64,000 bases of DNA from Candidatus Palauibacter poriticola (GTDB lineage Bacteria > Gemmatimonadota > Gemmatimonadetes > Palauibacterales > Palauibacteraceae): NCBI GenBank assembly GCA_012270965.1, contig JAAXHJ010000020.1:1-64000 (forward strand), in the 5' to 3' direction. Position numbers and translations under genes: made by a program. Positions 39,318 to 48,809 of the stretch are shown here, in pieces (within the stretch, counting starts at the first letter, position 1; every line of letters begins with the position of its first letter). The notes beneath the pieces are model-generated. The model had not been told where the DNA came from, did not search any database, and worked only from the letters and a program-made list of their open reading frames with translations.

Positions 39318-40808
39318 ATGTTCGACAAGGTTCTGATCGCGAACCGCGGCGAGATCGCGGTTCGGGTCATCCGCGCCTGCCGGGAGGAGGGCCTCGCGAC
39401 GGTCGCGGTCTACTCCGACGCGGACCGCCGCTCCCCGCATGTGCTTCTTGCGGACGAGGCGATCCGGATCGGCGGAGCCGCGGCCGCGGAAAGCTACCTG
39501 TCGTTGGACCGGCTCCTCGCCGCCGCGGAGGAGACGGGGGCGGGGGCGGTCCATCCGGGCTACGGCTTCCTGGCCGAGAACGCCGGTTTCGCGCGTGCCG
39601 TCGAGGCCGCTGGGCTCATCTACGTCGGACCTCCCGCCGAGGCGATCGAAGTCATGGGCGACAAGACGCGGGCGCGGGCGCGGATGGTGGGCGCCGGAGT
39701 CCCCGTCATTCCGGGCAGCGAGGCGCTCGCTTCGGTGCGGGAGGCGGTCGTGGAGGCGGAAGAGGTCGGATTCCCCGTCCTCCTTAAGGCGGCGGCGGGA
39801 GGGGGCGGCAAGGGCATGCACGTCGTCTCCGGGGCGGAGGAGGTGGCCGGAGCGTTCGGGCGGGCGACGCGGGAGGCGCGGAGCGCCTTCGGTGACGGCC
39901 GCGTGTTCGCGGAGCGCTTCCTGCCTTCCGCCCGCCACATCGAGATCCAGGTGCTCGCCGACGACGAGCGGACGGTGGACTTCGGGGAGCGGGAGTGTTC
40001 GATCCAGCGGCGACACCAGAAGCTGATCGAGGAGGCGCCGTCCACGGCGATCCACGAGGCGCTCCGGCGCCGAATGGCGGAGGTCGCCGTGCGGGCGGCC
40101 GAGGCGGTCGGCTACCGGGGTGCGGGTACGGTCGAGTTCCTGGTCGAGGGAGGGGAGTTCTTCTTCTTGGAGATGAACACCCGCATTCAGGTCGAGCACC
40201 CCGTGACCGAACTCGTCACCGGCGTGGACCTCGTCCGGCAGCAGCTGCGCGTCGCCCGGGGGCTCCCCCTGCTCGGCGGCGGCGAGCCGCCGACGGCGCG
40301 GGGGCACGCGATCGAATGCAGGATCAACGCGGAGGATCCCGCGGCCGGGTTCGTTCCATCGACCGGCCGCATCGACCGCCTCGAAGTCCCGGCGGGGCCC
40401 GGCGTGCGTTGGGACGGCGGGATCCGCACCGGGTCGGAAGTCGGCCCGCACTACGACTCGCTGCTCGGCAAGTTGGTCGTCCACGCCTCGGATCGGGAGG
40501 CGGCGATCCGCCGCATGCGGTCCGCGCTCGAGGGGCTCGTCATCGGCGGCGTCGCAACGACCGTCCCGTGGCACCTCGCGGTGATGGACGAACCCGGCTA
40601 CCGGAGGAACGACCTCTCCATCCGGTACGTGGAGGAGCACCCGGGGCTCGGAGAGCGCGCGGATCCGAGACTGCGCGATGTGGCGCTGGCGGCCGCCGTG
40701 CTCCTCTCGGACCGGGAGCGGCCGCGGGTTGTATCCCGCGCTGGACGGCGCTCCCGCGACGGAGGTAACGGGTTGTCGGCCTGGGTGCGGGCGGGCCGGG
40801 AGTGGTGA
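39318..40808 (+). CDS. accC: Biotin carboxylase subunit of acyl-CoA carboxylase
   Basis: MFDKVLIANRGEIAVRVIRACREEGLATVAVYSDAD; LKAAAGGGGKGMHVV; ERECSIQRRHQKLIEEAPS. Confidence 0.95.
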   Translation: MFDKVLIANRGEIAVRVIRACREEGLATVAVYSDADRRSPHVLLADEAIRIGGAAAAESYLSLDRLLAAAEETGAGAVHPGYGFLAENAGFARAVEAAGLIYVGPPAEAIEVMGDKTRARARMVGAGVPVIPGSEALASVREAVVEAEEVGFPVLLKAAAGGGGKGMHVVSGAEEVAGAFGRATREARSAFGDGRVFAERFLPSARHIEIQVLADDERTVDFGERECSIQRRHQKLIEEAPSTAIHEALRRRMAEVAVRAAEAVGYRGAGTVEFLVEGGEFFFLEMNTRIQVEHPVTELVTGVDLVRQQLRVARGLPLLGGGEPPTARGHAIECRINAEDPAAGFVPSTGRIDRLEVPAGPGVRWDGGIRTGSEVGPHYDSLLGKLVVHASDREAAIRRMRSALEGLVIGGVATTVPWHLAVMDEPGYRRNDLSIRYVEEHPGLGERADPRLRDVALAAAVLLSDRERPRVVSRAGRRSRDGGNGLSAWVRAGREW

Positions 40809-40815
40809 GGCCGCC

Positions 40816-41334
40816 ATGGGTGAGGCTGCCATGAAATATCACGTCGAGGTGGACGGCGGGAATTTCGAGGTCGAACGGCTGGTCTCCGGAGTGCGCCTGA
40901 ATGGGGCGGAGCGGACAGCCGAGTTCGAGTGGGTGGCGGAGGGCGAAGTCCGGCTCACCCTGGACGGCGCTAACCATCGCGTGTTCGCGCGCCGGAGCCC
41001 CGGGGGGTGGCGACTGACCGTGCGCGGCCGGACGTTCGACGTCGCGGTGGAGGATGAGCGCACCCGGACCCTCCGGACGCTGGCCGGCCGGACTGCGGGG
41101 GGGCGGGGACCGCGGGAGGTGCGCGCCCCGATGCCCGGGCTGGTCACGCGCGTTCTCGCGGAGGCCGGGCAGCGCGTGGACGCGGGCGATGGGTTGGTCG
41201 TGATCGAAGCCATGAAGATGGAGAACGAATTGCGGGCCCGGGAACCGGGAAGGGTGGCCGGGATCGCGGTTCGGCCCGGCGACGTCGTGGACCGCGACCA
41301 GATCCTCGCGACGCTCGAAGCGGACACGTCGTGA
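40816..41334 (+). CDS. Biotin carboxyl carrier protein
   Basis: 173 codons; VRAPMPGLVTRVLAEAGQRVDAGDGLVVIEAMKMENELRA biotinylation motif. Confidence 0.92.
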   Translation: MGEAAMKYHVEVDGGNFEVERLVSGVRLNGAERTAEFEWVAEGEVRLTLDGANHRVFARRSPGGWRLTVRGRTFDVAVEDERTRTLRTLAGRTAGGRGPREVRAPMPGLVTRVLAEAGQRVDAGDGLVVIEAMKMENELRAREPGRVAGIAVRPGDVVDRDQILATLEADTS

Positions 41335-42893
41335 GCGAACGGCGTCCGGTCGCTTCCACGACGAGCGGCATCGAAGTCGACCCGGTCTACCGCGCGGGCG
41401 ATGCGGGCCCGGAAGCGGCGCTGCCCGGCGCGTTCCCCTACACGCGCGGCGTGTACCCCACGATGTACCGGGGGCGGCTGTGGACGATGCGCCAGTACGC
41501 CGGCTTCGGTACGGCCGCGGAGACGAACGCGCGTTTCCGCTATCTGCTGGGGTCCGGGCAGACGGGTCTCTCCGTCGCCTTCGACCTTCCGACCCAGATG
41601 GGGTACGACTCCGACGATGCTAGGGTGCGGGGGGAAGTCGGACGGGTCGGCGTGGCGATCGACTCGATCGAGGACATGCACCGCCTGTTCGAGGAGATCC
41701 CGCTCGAGCGCGTATCGACGGCGATGACGATCAACGCCACCGCGCCCGTGCTCCTCGCGATGTACGCGGGCGTGGCTCGGGAACGGGGGATCGACCCGGC
41801 GGTCCTCCGGGGCACGCTCCAGAACGATGTGTTGAAGGAGTTCATCGCGCGGGGGACGTACATCTACCCGGTGGAGCCCAGCGTTCGGTTCGTGACGGAC
41901 GTGTTCGACTTCTGCGCCCGGAAGATGCCGCGCTGGCGTTCGATCTCGATCAGCGGGTATCACATCCGCGAGGCCGGCGCGACCGCGGCCCAGGAGCTGG
42001 CCTTTACGATCGCCAACGGGCTCGAATACGTGCGCCGCGCCACCGAGCGGGGGCTGGAGATCGACCACTTCGCTCCCGGGCTCAGCTTCTTCTTCTCGGC
42101 CGACCGGCTCTTCTTCGAGGAGGTGGCCAAGTTCCGCGCGGCCCGCCGCATGTGGGCCCGGCTCATGCGGGACCGTTTCGGCGCTGCGGAAGAGAGCTGC
42201 CGGCTGAAGTTCCACACACAGACGTCCGGGGCCGCGCTGACGGCCCAGCAGCCGTTGAACAACGTGGTGCGCGTCGCGATTCAGGCGCTCTCCGCCGTCC
42301 TCGGGGGAACGCAGTCGCTGCACACGAACAGCTACGACGAAGCGCTCTCGCTCCCGGGGGCGGACGCCGCCCGCCTCGCGCTCCGCACCCAGCAGCTCCT
42401 GGCCGCCGAGACGGGCGTCGGGGACACCGTCGATCCCCTGGGGGGATCCTACTTCGTGGAGTCGCTCACGACCGCCCTCGAGGCGCGCGCCGGGGAGTAC
42501 CTTGCGCGCGTCGAGGAACTGGGTGGCCCCGTGCAGGCGATCGACTACATGCGAGAGGAGATCCACTTCGCGGCGCGCCGGCACCAGGAGGCGATCGAGA
42601 GCGGTGAACTCGAGGTCGTCGGCGTGAACGTGCACGCGGACGCCGAACCGGTCGAGATGCCGAAGGCACCGGACTTCGCCCGCTTGGCGGATGAACAGCG
42701 CCGGCGGCTCGCGCGGCTCAGGACGGAGCGGGACGGCGCGAAGGTGGAAGCGTCGCTGGGGGAGATCCGGCGAGCGGCGGCCGGAGATGATAACCTCCTG
42801 CCCGTGCTGATCGACGCCGTCCGGCGCCGCGCGACGCTCGGCGAGATCAGCCACGCGCTGCGCGACGTGTGGGGCGAATACCGTCCCGGCTAG
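41331..42893 (+). CDS. Methylmalonyl-CoA mutase large (catalytic) subunit, without B12-binding domain
   Basis: FPYTRGVYPTMYRGRLWTMRQYAGFGTAAETNARFRYLLGSGQTGLSVAFDLPTQMGYDSDD; GTG start. Confidence 0.93.
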   Translation: MSERRPVASTTSGIEVDPVYRAGDAGPEAALPGAFPYTRGVYPTMYRGRLWTMRQYAGFGTAAETNARFRYLLGSGQTGLSVAFDLPTQMGYDSDDARVRGEVGRVGVAIDSIEDMHRLFEEIPLERVSTAMTINATAPVLLAMYAGVARERGIDPAVLRGTLQNDVLKEFIARGTYIYPVEPSVRFVTDVFDFCARKMPRWRSISISGYHIREAGATAAQELAFTIANGLEYVRRATERGLEIDHFAPGLSFFFSADRLFFEEVAKFRAARRMWARLMRDRFGAAEESCRLKFHTQTSGAALTAQQPLNNVVRVAIQALSAVLGGTQSLHTNSYDEALSLPGADAARLALRTQQLLAAETGVGDTVDPLGGSYFVESLTTALEARAGEYLARVEELGGPVQAIDYMREEIHFAARRHQEAIESGELEVVGVNVHADAEPVEMPKAPDFARLADEQRRRLARLRTERDGAKVEASLGEIRRAAAGDDNLLPVLIDAVRRRATLGEISHALRDVWGEYRPG

Positions 42894-43015
42894 GAACCCC
42901 CGGGTCGAAGTAGCCGCGGGCTGCCAACCGTTCATGGCCGCAGGGTCGGCCACCCCGCGGGGCTGCGGGAAAGTTCGCGGAGACGGCCCGTGGAACCCGG
43001 GGAAAAGGGGCACGA

Positions 43016-43330
43016 GTGCCAACGTACGAATACAGGTGTCGCGGTTGTCGACACGGTTTTGAACAGTTCCAGCGCATGTCGGACGCCGCGGTCCGCGTCT
43101 GCCCGTCGTGCGGGGAAGAGCAGGTGGAGCGGCTCATCTCGGCCGGGGGCGGGTTCGTCTTCAAGGGGCCCGGCTTCTACGCCACCGACTATCGGCAGCC
43201 GGCGGACGATGGCGGGAAGTCCACCGCGGCGAAGGCGCCGGACGCTGCCTCGTCCCCGCCACCGGACGGCGCCTCGTCGGCGTCCGATCCCGCTCCAACC
43301 CGGTCATCGGAAGGCGGCTCCGGCTCTTGA
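43016..43330 (+). CDS. FmdB family zinc ribbon protein
   Basis: MPTYEYRCRGCRHGFEQFQRMSDAAVRVCPSCGEEQVERLIS...GFYATDY. Confidence 0.9.
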   Translation: MPTYEYRCRGCRHGFEQFQRMSDAAVRVCPSCGEEQVERLISAGGGFVFKGPGFYATDYRQPADDGGKSTAAKAPDAASSPPPDGASSASDPAPTRSSEGGSGS

Positions 43331-45015
43331 CGGGTGACGCCGGGCCGGCCCGGCTCGCCGAGGCGCTCGCATCCGCCCTTGCCGCCGCCGGGGCTCCGGA
43401 GGGCTTCTCCCCCGGGCTGGAGCGGCCGCGGGATCCGACGCACGGAGACTGGTCGTCCAACGCGGCGCTCGTGCTTGCGAAGGGACTGGGCCAGCCTCCC
43501 CGAGCGCTCGCGGATCGCATCTGCGAACTCATCGATTCCGCGGCCGCCGGCATCGCGGCGGTGGAAGTCGCGGGCCCCGGGTTCCTGAACTTCCGGCTTG
43601 CGGACGGACCCATCTGGCAGCGACTGGCGGAGGTCATCGAGGCCGGCCGCGACTGGGGACGGACGAGGGCGTCGCCGACGCTCCGCGTCAATGTGGAGTT
43701 CGTCTCCGCCAATCCGACGGGGCCGCTGCACGTGGCCCACGGCCGCGGCGCGGCGCTCGGCGATGCCGTCGCGTCGCTGCTGGAGTGGACCGGGCACGAG
43801 GTGACGCGCGAGTTCTACGTGAACGATGCCGGACGCCAGATCGAACTCCTCGGCGACTCCGTCGAGGCGCGCTACGAGGAAACGGCCGGCCGGCCCGCGG
43901 CCATTCCCGAAGGCGGATATCACGGCGAGTACGTCCGCGATGTGGCGCTGGCGATTCGAGACGCCGCCGGCCCCGAGGCCCTCGCCTCGCTCGCGCCGGA
44001 CGAGCGGCGCGCGCACTTCCGGCGCGAGGCGGTGCGGCGGCTGCGCGAGGAACAGGCGGAGGACCTGACGCGCTTCGGCGTCCGCATGGATCTGTACTAC
44101 TCCGAACGCTCGCTCTACGAGTCCGGGGCCATCGACCGCCTCCTCGAGGCGCTGGAGGATGGCGGGCTGATCTATCGCTCGCAGGGGGCGACGTGGCTTC
44201 GGACTTCAAGTCTCGGCGACGAGAAGGACCGGGTGCTCATCAAGGGCGACGGCTCCCTCACCTACTTCCTGCCGGATCTCGCCTATCACCTCGACAAGGC
44301 GAGGCGCGGCTTCGAACTCGCGATCGACGTCTGGGGCGCGGATCATCAGGGCCACGAGAAGCGCATGTTGGCGGCCCTGCGCGGCCTATCGTACCCCGAT
44401 CTGCTCGAGGTGCTCATCATCCAGCTCGTCACGGTGCTGCGCGACGGCAGGGAAGTCCGGATGAGCAAGCGCGCCGGACGCTTCGTGACGCTGGGCGAAC
44501 TCGTCGACGAGACGGGCCCGGACGTGGCGCGGTATTTCTTCCTCATGCGGCGGGCGGAGGTCCACCTCAACTTCGACCTCGACCTCGCTCTCGATACGTC
44601 GGACGCGAATCCGGTCTACAAGGTCCAATACGCGCACGCACGGATGTGCAGCGTGTTCCGCAGGGCCGGGATCGTCGCCGGCGAGGTTCCGGCCTCGCTC
44701 GACGTCCCGGACACCTTCGACACCCCGGCTGAGCGCGAGGTCGCCCTGTCCGTCCTGCGGCTTCCGGAGGTCATCGCCACGGCGGCGGCGGGCCGGGCTC
44801 CGCACGTGGTCTGCACCTATCTGGAGGAGACGGCGGGGCTCGTAAACGCCTGGTACCACCAGGGGAACTTGGACCCGTCGCGGAGAATTCTGGCGGACGT
44901 GCCGGAACGGGGCGCGAGAATCCGGCTCGCGCGCGCGGTGCAGCTCACGCTGCGCAACGGGCTGCGGGCGCTTGGCCTCTCGGCTCCCGAGACCATGACC
45001 CGGGACGCGAAGTGA
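43327..45015 (+). CDS. argS: Arginyl-tRNA synthetase
   Basis: VEFVSANPTGPLHVAHGRGAALGDAVASLLE; WGADHQGHEKRMLAAL; VRMSKRAGRFVTLGELVDE; TTG start. Confidence 0.95.
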   Translation: MTGDAGPARLAEALASALAAAGAPEGFSPGLERPRDPTHGDWSSNAALVLAKGLGQPPRALADRICELIDSAAAGIAAVEVAGPGFLNFRLADGPIWQRLAEVIEAGRDWGRTRASPTLRVNVEFVSANPTGPLHVAHGRGAALGDAVASLLEWTGHEVTREFYVNDAGRQIELLGDSVEARYEETAGRPAAIPEGGYHGEYVRDVALAIRDAAGPEALASLAPDERRAHFRREAVRRLREEQAEDLTRFGVRMDLYYSERSLYESGAIDRLLEALEDGGLIYRSQGATWLRTSSLGDEKDRVLIKGDGSLTYFLPDLAYHLDKARRGFELAIDVWGADHQGHEKRMLAALRGLSYPDLLEVLIIQLVTVLRDGREVRMSKRAGRFVTLGELVDETGPDVARYFFLMRRAEVHLNFDLDLALDTSDANPVYKVQYAHARMCSVFRRAGIVAGEVPASLDVPDTFDTPAEREVALSVLRLPEVIATAAAGRAPHVVCTYLEETAGLVNAWYHQGNLDPSRRILADVPERGARIRLARAVQLTLRNGLRALGLSAPETMTRDAK

Positions 45016-45983
45016 CGCACGGTGCCGCCGTTGGCGAGGGTGGCCGGGCCCCGGCGGCCCCGATCCTCGTGGTGGGCAGCGTCGCCCTGGATGACATTTC
45101 GACCCCCGCCGGACACCGGGAGGGCGTGGTCGGCGGGACGGCGGTCAACTTCAGCGCCGCGGCCTCGCTGTTCGCGCCGGTCCAGCTCGTGGGCGTCATC
45201 GGCGCCGACTATCCGACGGACGAACTCGACTTCCTCCTCCGCAGGGGCGCGGATCTGTCGGGGCTTGAGCGGCGGCCCGGCCGCAGCTTCCGGTGGGGCG
45301 GCTTCTATCACCGGGACATGAATACGCGGGACACGACGTTCACCGAGCTGGGAGTCTTCGCGGACTTCCATCCGACGATCCCCGGCGCGTTCCGAAACGC
45401 GACATGGGCCTTCCTGGGCGCCATCGACCCCGCCCTCCAGCTTGAGGTTCTCGATCAGATCGAGTCGCCGCTCCTCGCGGCGTGCGACACGATGAACTAC
45501 TGGATCGAGGGGACGCCGGAGCGTCTTGCCGACGTCATCGCGAAGATCGACCTCATCACGCTGAACGATGAGGAGGCGAAGCAGCTTTCCGGGGAGCACA
45601 ACCTGGCCCGGGCCGCGCGCTGGATCCGGAGCCGGGGCCCGCGCCACGTCGTGATCAAGAAGGGGGAACACGGCGCCGTGCTGCTGACAAGCGATGGTTT
45701 CTTCATTACCCCGGGCTTTCCGCTCGACGATGTGGTCGACCCCACCGGGGCCGGCGACGCGTTCGCGGGCGGCCTGCTCGGGTATCTGGCGCGCTGCGGT
45801 TCGGTCACGGGACCGGCGTTGAGGCGCGCCGTCGTGTACGGCTGCGCGCTCGGCTCCTTCGCGTGCGAAGCCTTCGGCGCGGGCCGTATGGTGACGCTCA
45901 CCATGGACGAGGTGGAGGACCGTGTGCGACGCTTGGGGGCGCTGACGAGATTCGATGTTCCGGCCCTGCGGGTGGAGGCGTGA
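45012..45983 (+). CDS. PfkB family carbohydrate kinase
   Basis: ILVVGSVALDDISTP...GGTAVNFSAAASLFAPVQLVGVIGAD; DVVDPTGAGDAFAGGLLGYLA; GTG start. Confidence 0.9.
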   Translation: MTHGAAVGEGGRAPAAPILVVGSVALDDISTPAGHREGVVGGTAVNFSAAASLFAPVQLVGVIGADYPTDELDFLLRRGADLSGLERRPGRSFRWGGFYHRDMNTRDTTFTELGVFADFHPTIPGAFRNATWAFLGAIDPALQLEVLDQIESPLLAACDTMNYWIEGTPERLADVIAKIDLITLNDEEAKQLSGEHNLARAARWIRSRGPRHVVIKKGEHGAVLLTSDGFFITPGFPLDDVVDPTGAGDAFAGGLLGYLARCGSVTGPALRRAVVYGCALGSFACEAFGAGRMVTLTMDEVEDRVRRLGALTRFDVPALRVEA

Positions 45984-45990
45984 GAGAACC

Positions 45991-47016
45991 ATGAGCGACG
46001 GATTGACCTACCGGGACGCGGGCGTGAACCTCGAGGCGGCTCGTGCGGCGAAGGCCCGGATCTCCGGGCTCGTCCGCGGAACCCGGACCAAAGCCGTGAG
46101 TTCCGACTTCGGCTCGTTCGGAGGACGGTTCCGGGCCACGCCGGGCCGGGAACTCGTGGCGAGCGCCGATGGCGTGGGGACGAAGCTCAAGGTCGCCTTC
46201 ATGGCGGACCGGCACGACACGGTCGGGGCCGATCTCGTGAACCACTGTGTAAACGACATCCTCGTCGAGGGCGCCCGGCCTCTCATCTTCATGGATTACG
46301 TCGCATGCGGCGTGCTGGACCCGGACACCGTGACGAGCGTCGTGACGGGACTCGCCGCCGCCTGTCGCGCGAACGGCTGCGCGCTGCTCGGGGGAGAGAC
46401 CGCGGAGATGCCGGACTTCTACGCGCCGGGGGAATACGACCTCGCGGGGTTCGTGGTGGGCGAGATCGCCTACCCGGAGCTGAGCCGCCGGGATCTGGAG
46501 GCGGGAAACCGCCTCATCGGGCTCGCATCGAGCGGCATCCACACGAACGGCTACAGCTTCGCGAGGGCCCTCTTCTTCGACCGCCTCGGACTCGGGGCCC
46601 ACGACGCCTTCCCGGAGAGCGGGGACTCCGTGTCCGACGTCCTCCTGCGTCCCCACCGAAGTTACCTCCCGGTCCTCGAGCGCAGCCTCGCGGGAGGCCG
46701 CGTGCGGGCGCTCGCCCACATCACGGGGGGCGGAATCCCGGGGAACGTGGACCGAGTCATCGGCGGGAGTCTCGATGCGGTCGTGCGCACCGACCGTTGG
46801 CCCAGGCCGCACGAGTTCGACGTCATCGCGCGCGAGAGCGGGGCGGACGAGGCGGAACTCTTCTCCACCTTCAACATGGGCGTGGGGATGGTCGCGGTCG
46901 TGCGCGAGGCGGAGGCCGGGCGGGTGCTCGACGAGATTCGCGACTCCGGCTGCGAGGCGTTCATCTGCGGCGAACTCGTCGCGGGCAGCGGCAGGGTACA
47001 CTTGGAGGGTTCGTGA
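45991..47016 (+). CDS. purM: Phosphoribosylformylglycinamidine cyclo-ligase
   Basis: LTYRDAGVNLEAARAAKARI; ELVASADGVGTKLKVAFMADRHDTVGADLVNHCVNDILVEGARPLIFMDY. Confidence 0.96.
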   Translation: MSDGLTYRDAGVNLEAARAAKARISGLVRGTRTKAVSSDFGSFGGRFRATPGRELVASADGVGTKLKVAFMADRHDTVGADLVNHCVNDILVEGARPLIFMDYVACGVLDPDTVTSVVTGLAAACRANGCALLGGETAEMPDFYAPGEYDLAGFVVGEIAYPELSRRDLEAGNRLIGLASSGIHTNGYSFARALFFDRLGLGAHDAFPESGDSVSDVLLRPHRSYLPVLERSLAGGRVRALAHITGGGIPGNVDRVIGGSLDAVVRTDRWPRPHEFDVIARESGADEAELFSTFNMGVGMVAVVREAEAGRVLDEIRDSGCEAFICGELVAGSGRVHLEGS

Positions 47017-48173
47017 CGGGACGGGGCTTCGACCCCATCGCCGGGGCGCCGCCGAGCCGCACCGAGGACCTCCGGCACATGCGCGAGGCGCTGGCCGTGG
47101 CGCCGCGCGGACAGGGCCGCGTGTCGCCCAATCCGCTCGTGGGCGCCGTCGTGGCCCGGGGAAACCAGGTGTTCGGCACGGGGTGGCACGCGGAATACGG
47201 CGGCGACCATGCGGAGGTCGTGGCGCTGCGGGAGGCCGGGCCGCGCGCGGCGGGCGCCACGCTGTACGTCACGCTCGAGCCCTGCCGGCATACCGGGCAG
47301 ACACCCCCGTGCACCGCCGCCATCATCCGCTCCGGCGTGCGGCGCGTCGTGATCGCCTGCCGGGATCCCAATCCGGAGGCGCGCCACGGGGCCGAGGAGC
47401 TGCGTCAGGCCGGCCTAGACGTCGAAGTCGGGATCGAGGAGAACGCCGCGAAACGGCTGAACGCGGCCTTTCTCTGGTTTCACCGCCAGTGGGTGCCCTT
47501 CGCTTCGCTCAAACTCGCGCTCTCCCTGGACGCGAAGCTCGGAGAGGAGAGTGTTCGCACGCCGGTGACGGGGATTCGGGCGCTGGACGCGGTCCACCGG
47601 CTCCGGTCCTGCCACGATGCGATCCTCATCGGTTCCAATACGATCGCGATCGATGATCCCCTGCTGACGGCCCGCGGAGAGGTCGTGCCGCGGGTACCGC
47701 CGGTACGGGCGGTCCTGGACACCACGCTCCGGCTCCGACCCTCGAGCCAGCTTGTGCGCACCGCCTCGCAGGCGCCGGTCTGGGCCTTCGCCGACCCCGA
47801 TTCGGACGGCTTCGACGAGCGCGCGGGTCCGCTCCGCGACGCCGGCGTGGAAGTCATCGGAGTCCCGCAGAGCGAGGATCACCGGCTGGACCTGAGCGCC
47901 GTGTGGAACGAAATGGCGATCCGCGGCGTGCTCTCGGTGCTCGTCGAGGGCGGTGGGCAGGTCGCCGCATCGCTCTTGCGCGGCGGACACATCCAGAGGA
48001 TCCATGCCTTCATCGCCCCCATGTTCTACGGGCGGGACGGCGTACCGGCGTTTCCGGGCCTCGATCCGTCGACGCCCGGCGACTGGCTGCCCGTACAGCG
48101 GGAATCGCTGGGGCAGGACACGCAGATCGTGTTCGAGCACCGTCTGCTCCAGGAAACTCTGGACAACCTCTGA
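47013..48173 (+). CDS. ribD: Bifunctional riboflavin deaminase/reductase RibD
   Basis: MREALAVAPRGQGRVSPNPLVGAVVARGNQVFGTGWHAEYGGDHAEVVAL...LYVTLEPCRHTGQTPPCTAAII; GTG start overlapping purM. Confidence 0.95.
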   Translation: MTGRGFDPIAGAPPSRTEDLRHMREALAVAPRGQGRVSPNPLVGAVVARGNQVFGTGWHAEYGGDHAEVVALREAGPRAAGATLYVTLEPCRHTGQTPPCTAAIIRSGVRRVVIACRDPNPEARHGAEELRQAGLDVEVGIEENAAKRLNAAFLWFHRQWVPFASLKLALSLDAKLGEESVRTPVTGIRALDAVHRLRSCHDAILIGSNTIAIDDPLLTARGEVVPRVPPVRAVLDTTLRLRPSSQLVRTASQAPVWAFADPDSDGFDERAGPLRDAGVEVIGVPQSEDHRLDLSAVWNEMAIRGVLSVLVEGGGQVAASLLRGGHIQRIHAFIAPMFYGRDGVPAFPGLDPSTPGDWLPVQRESLGQDTQIVFEHRLLQETLDNL

Positions 48174-48185
48174 GCGGCCGGACTC

Positions 48186-48794
48186 GTGTTCACCGGAATC
48201 ATACGGGCGGTCGGCGAGGTCGCCGGCCGTGAGCGCCGCGGGGCCGGACTCCGGCTGACGATCGCCCGCGTCCCCTTTCTCGAACGGCTCCGGGACGGGG
48301 ATTCGGTGTCGCTCGCGGGGGTGTGCACGACGGTTGTCGATCTCGGGGAGGAGACGTTCGGCGTCGACGTCGTCGAGGCGACGCTGGCGCGGACCACGAT
48401 CGGGAGCTGGCGGGTCGGCGATCCCGTGAACCTCGAACCCGCGCTGTGCGCCGGGGAACCGCTCGGCGGGCACATGGTACAGGGACACATCGATGGGGTG
48501 GGGACCGTGGCGGCGGCCAGGCGGAGGGGCGGATCGCGCCTGCTTGATATCGAACTCCCGGACGGCCTCGAGAGGGTGACCGTTCCGCGGGGCTCCTTCG
48601 CGGTCGATGGCGTGAGTCTCACCGTCAACCGCCTTACCGGGACGGTCGCGCGTTTCGCCATCATCCCATATACATGGAACCACACGACCTTGGGGCGCCT
48701 CGTATCCGGCGCGAGCGTCAACCTCGAGGCGGACCTCATAGGCAAGCACGTGGCGCGTGCCGTCCGAGCGCACGCGGCCCCGGCGGACTCCTGA
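48186..48794 (+). CDS. ribE: Riboflavin synthase alpha chain
   Basis: MFTGIIRAVGEVAGRERRGAGLRLTI; two lumazine-binding repeats; GTG start. Confidence 0.95.
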   Translation: MFTGIIRAVGEVAGRERRGAGLRLTIARVPFLERLRDGDSVSLAGVCTTVVDLGEETFGVDVVEATLARTTIGSWRVGDPVNLEPALCAGEPLGGHMVQGHIDGVGTVAAARRRGGSRLLDIELPDGLERVTVPRGSFAVDGVSLTVNRLTGTVARFAIIPYTWNHTTLGRLVSGASVNLEADLIGKHVARAVRAHAAPADS

Positions 48795-48809
48795 GTCGGC
48801 TCCGTTCGA

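Noticed and set aside
44205-44225. ACTTCAAGTC reminiscent of a tRNA-Sec anticodon arm
   Set aside because: Lies in frame within argS (LRTSSLGDEKDR) with no tRNA arms around it.
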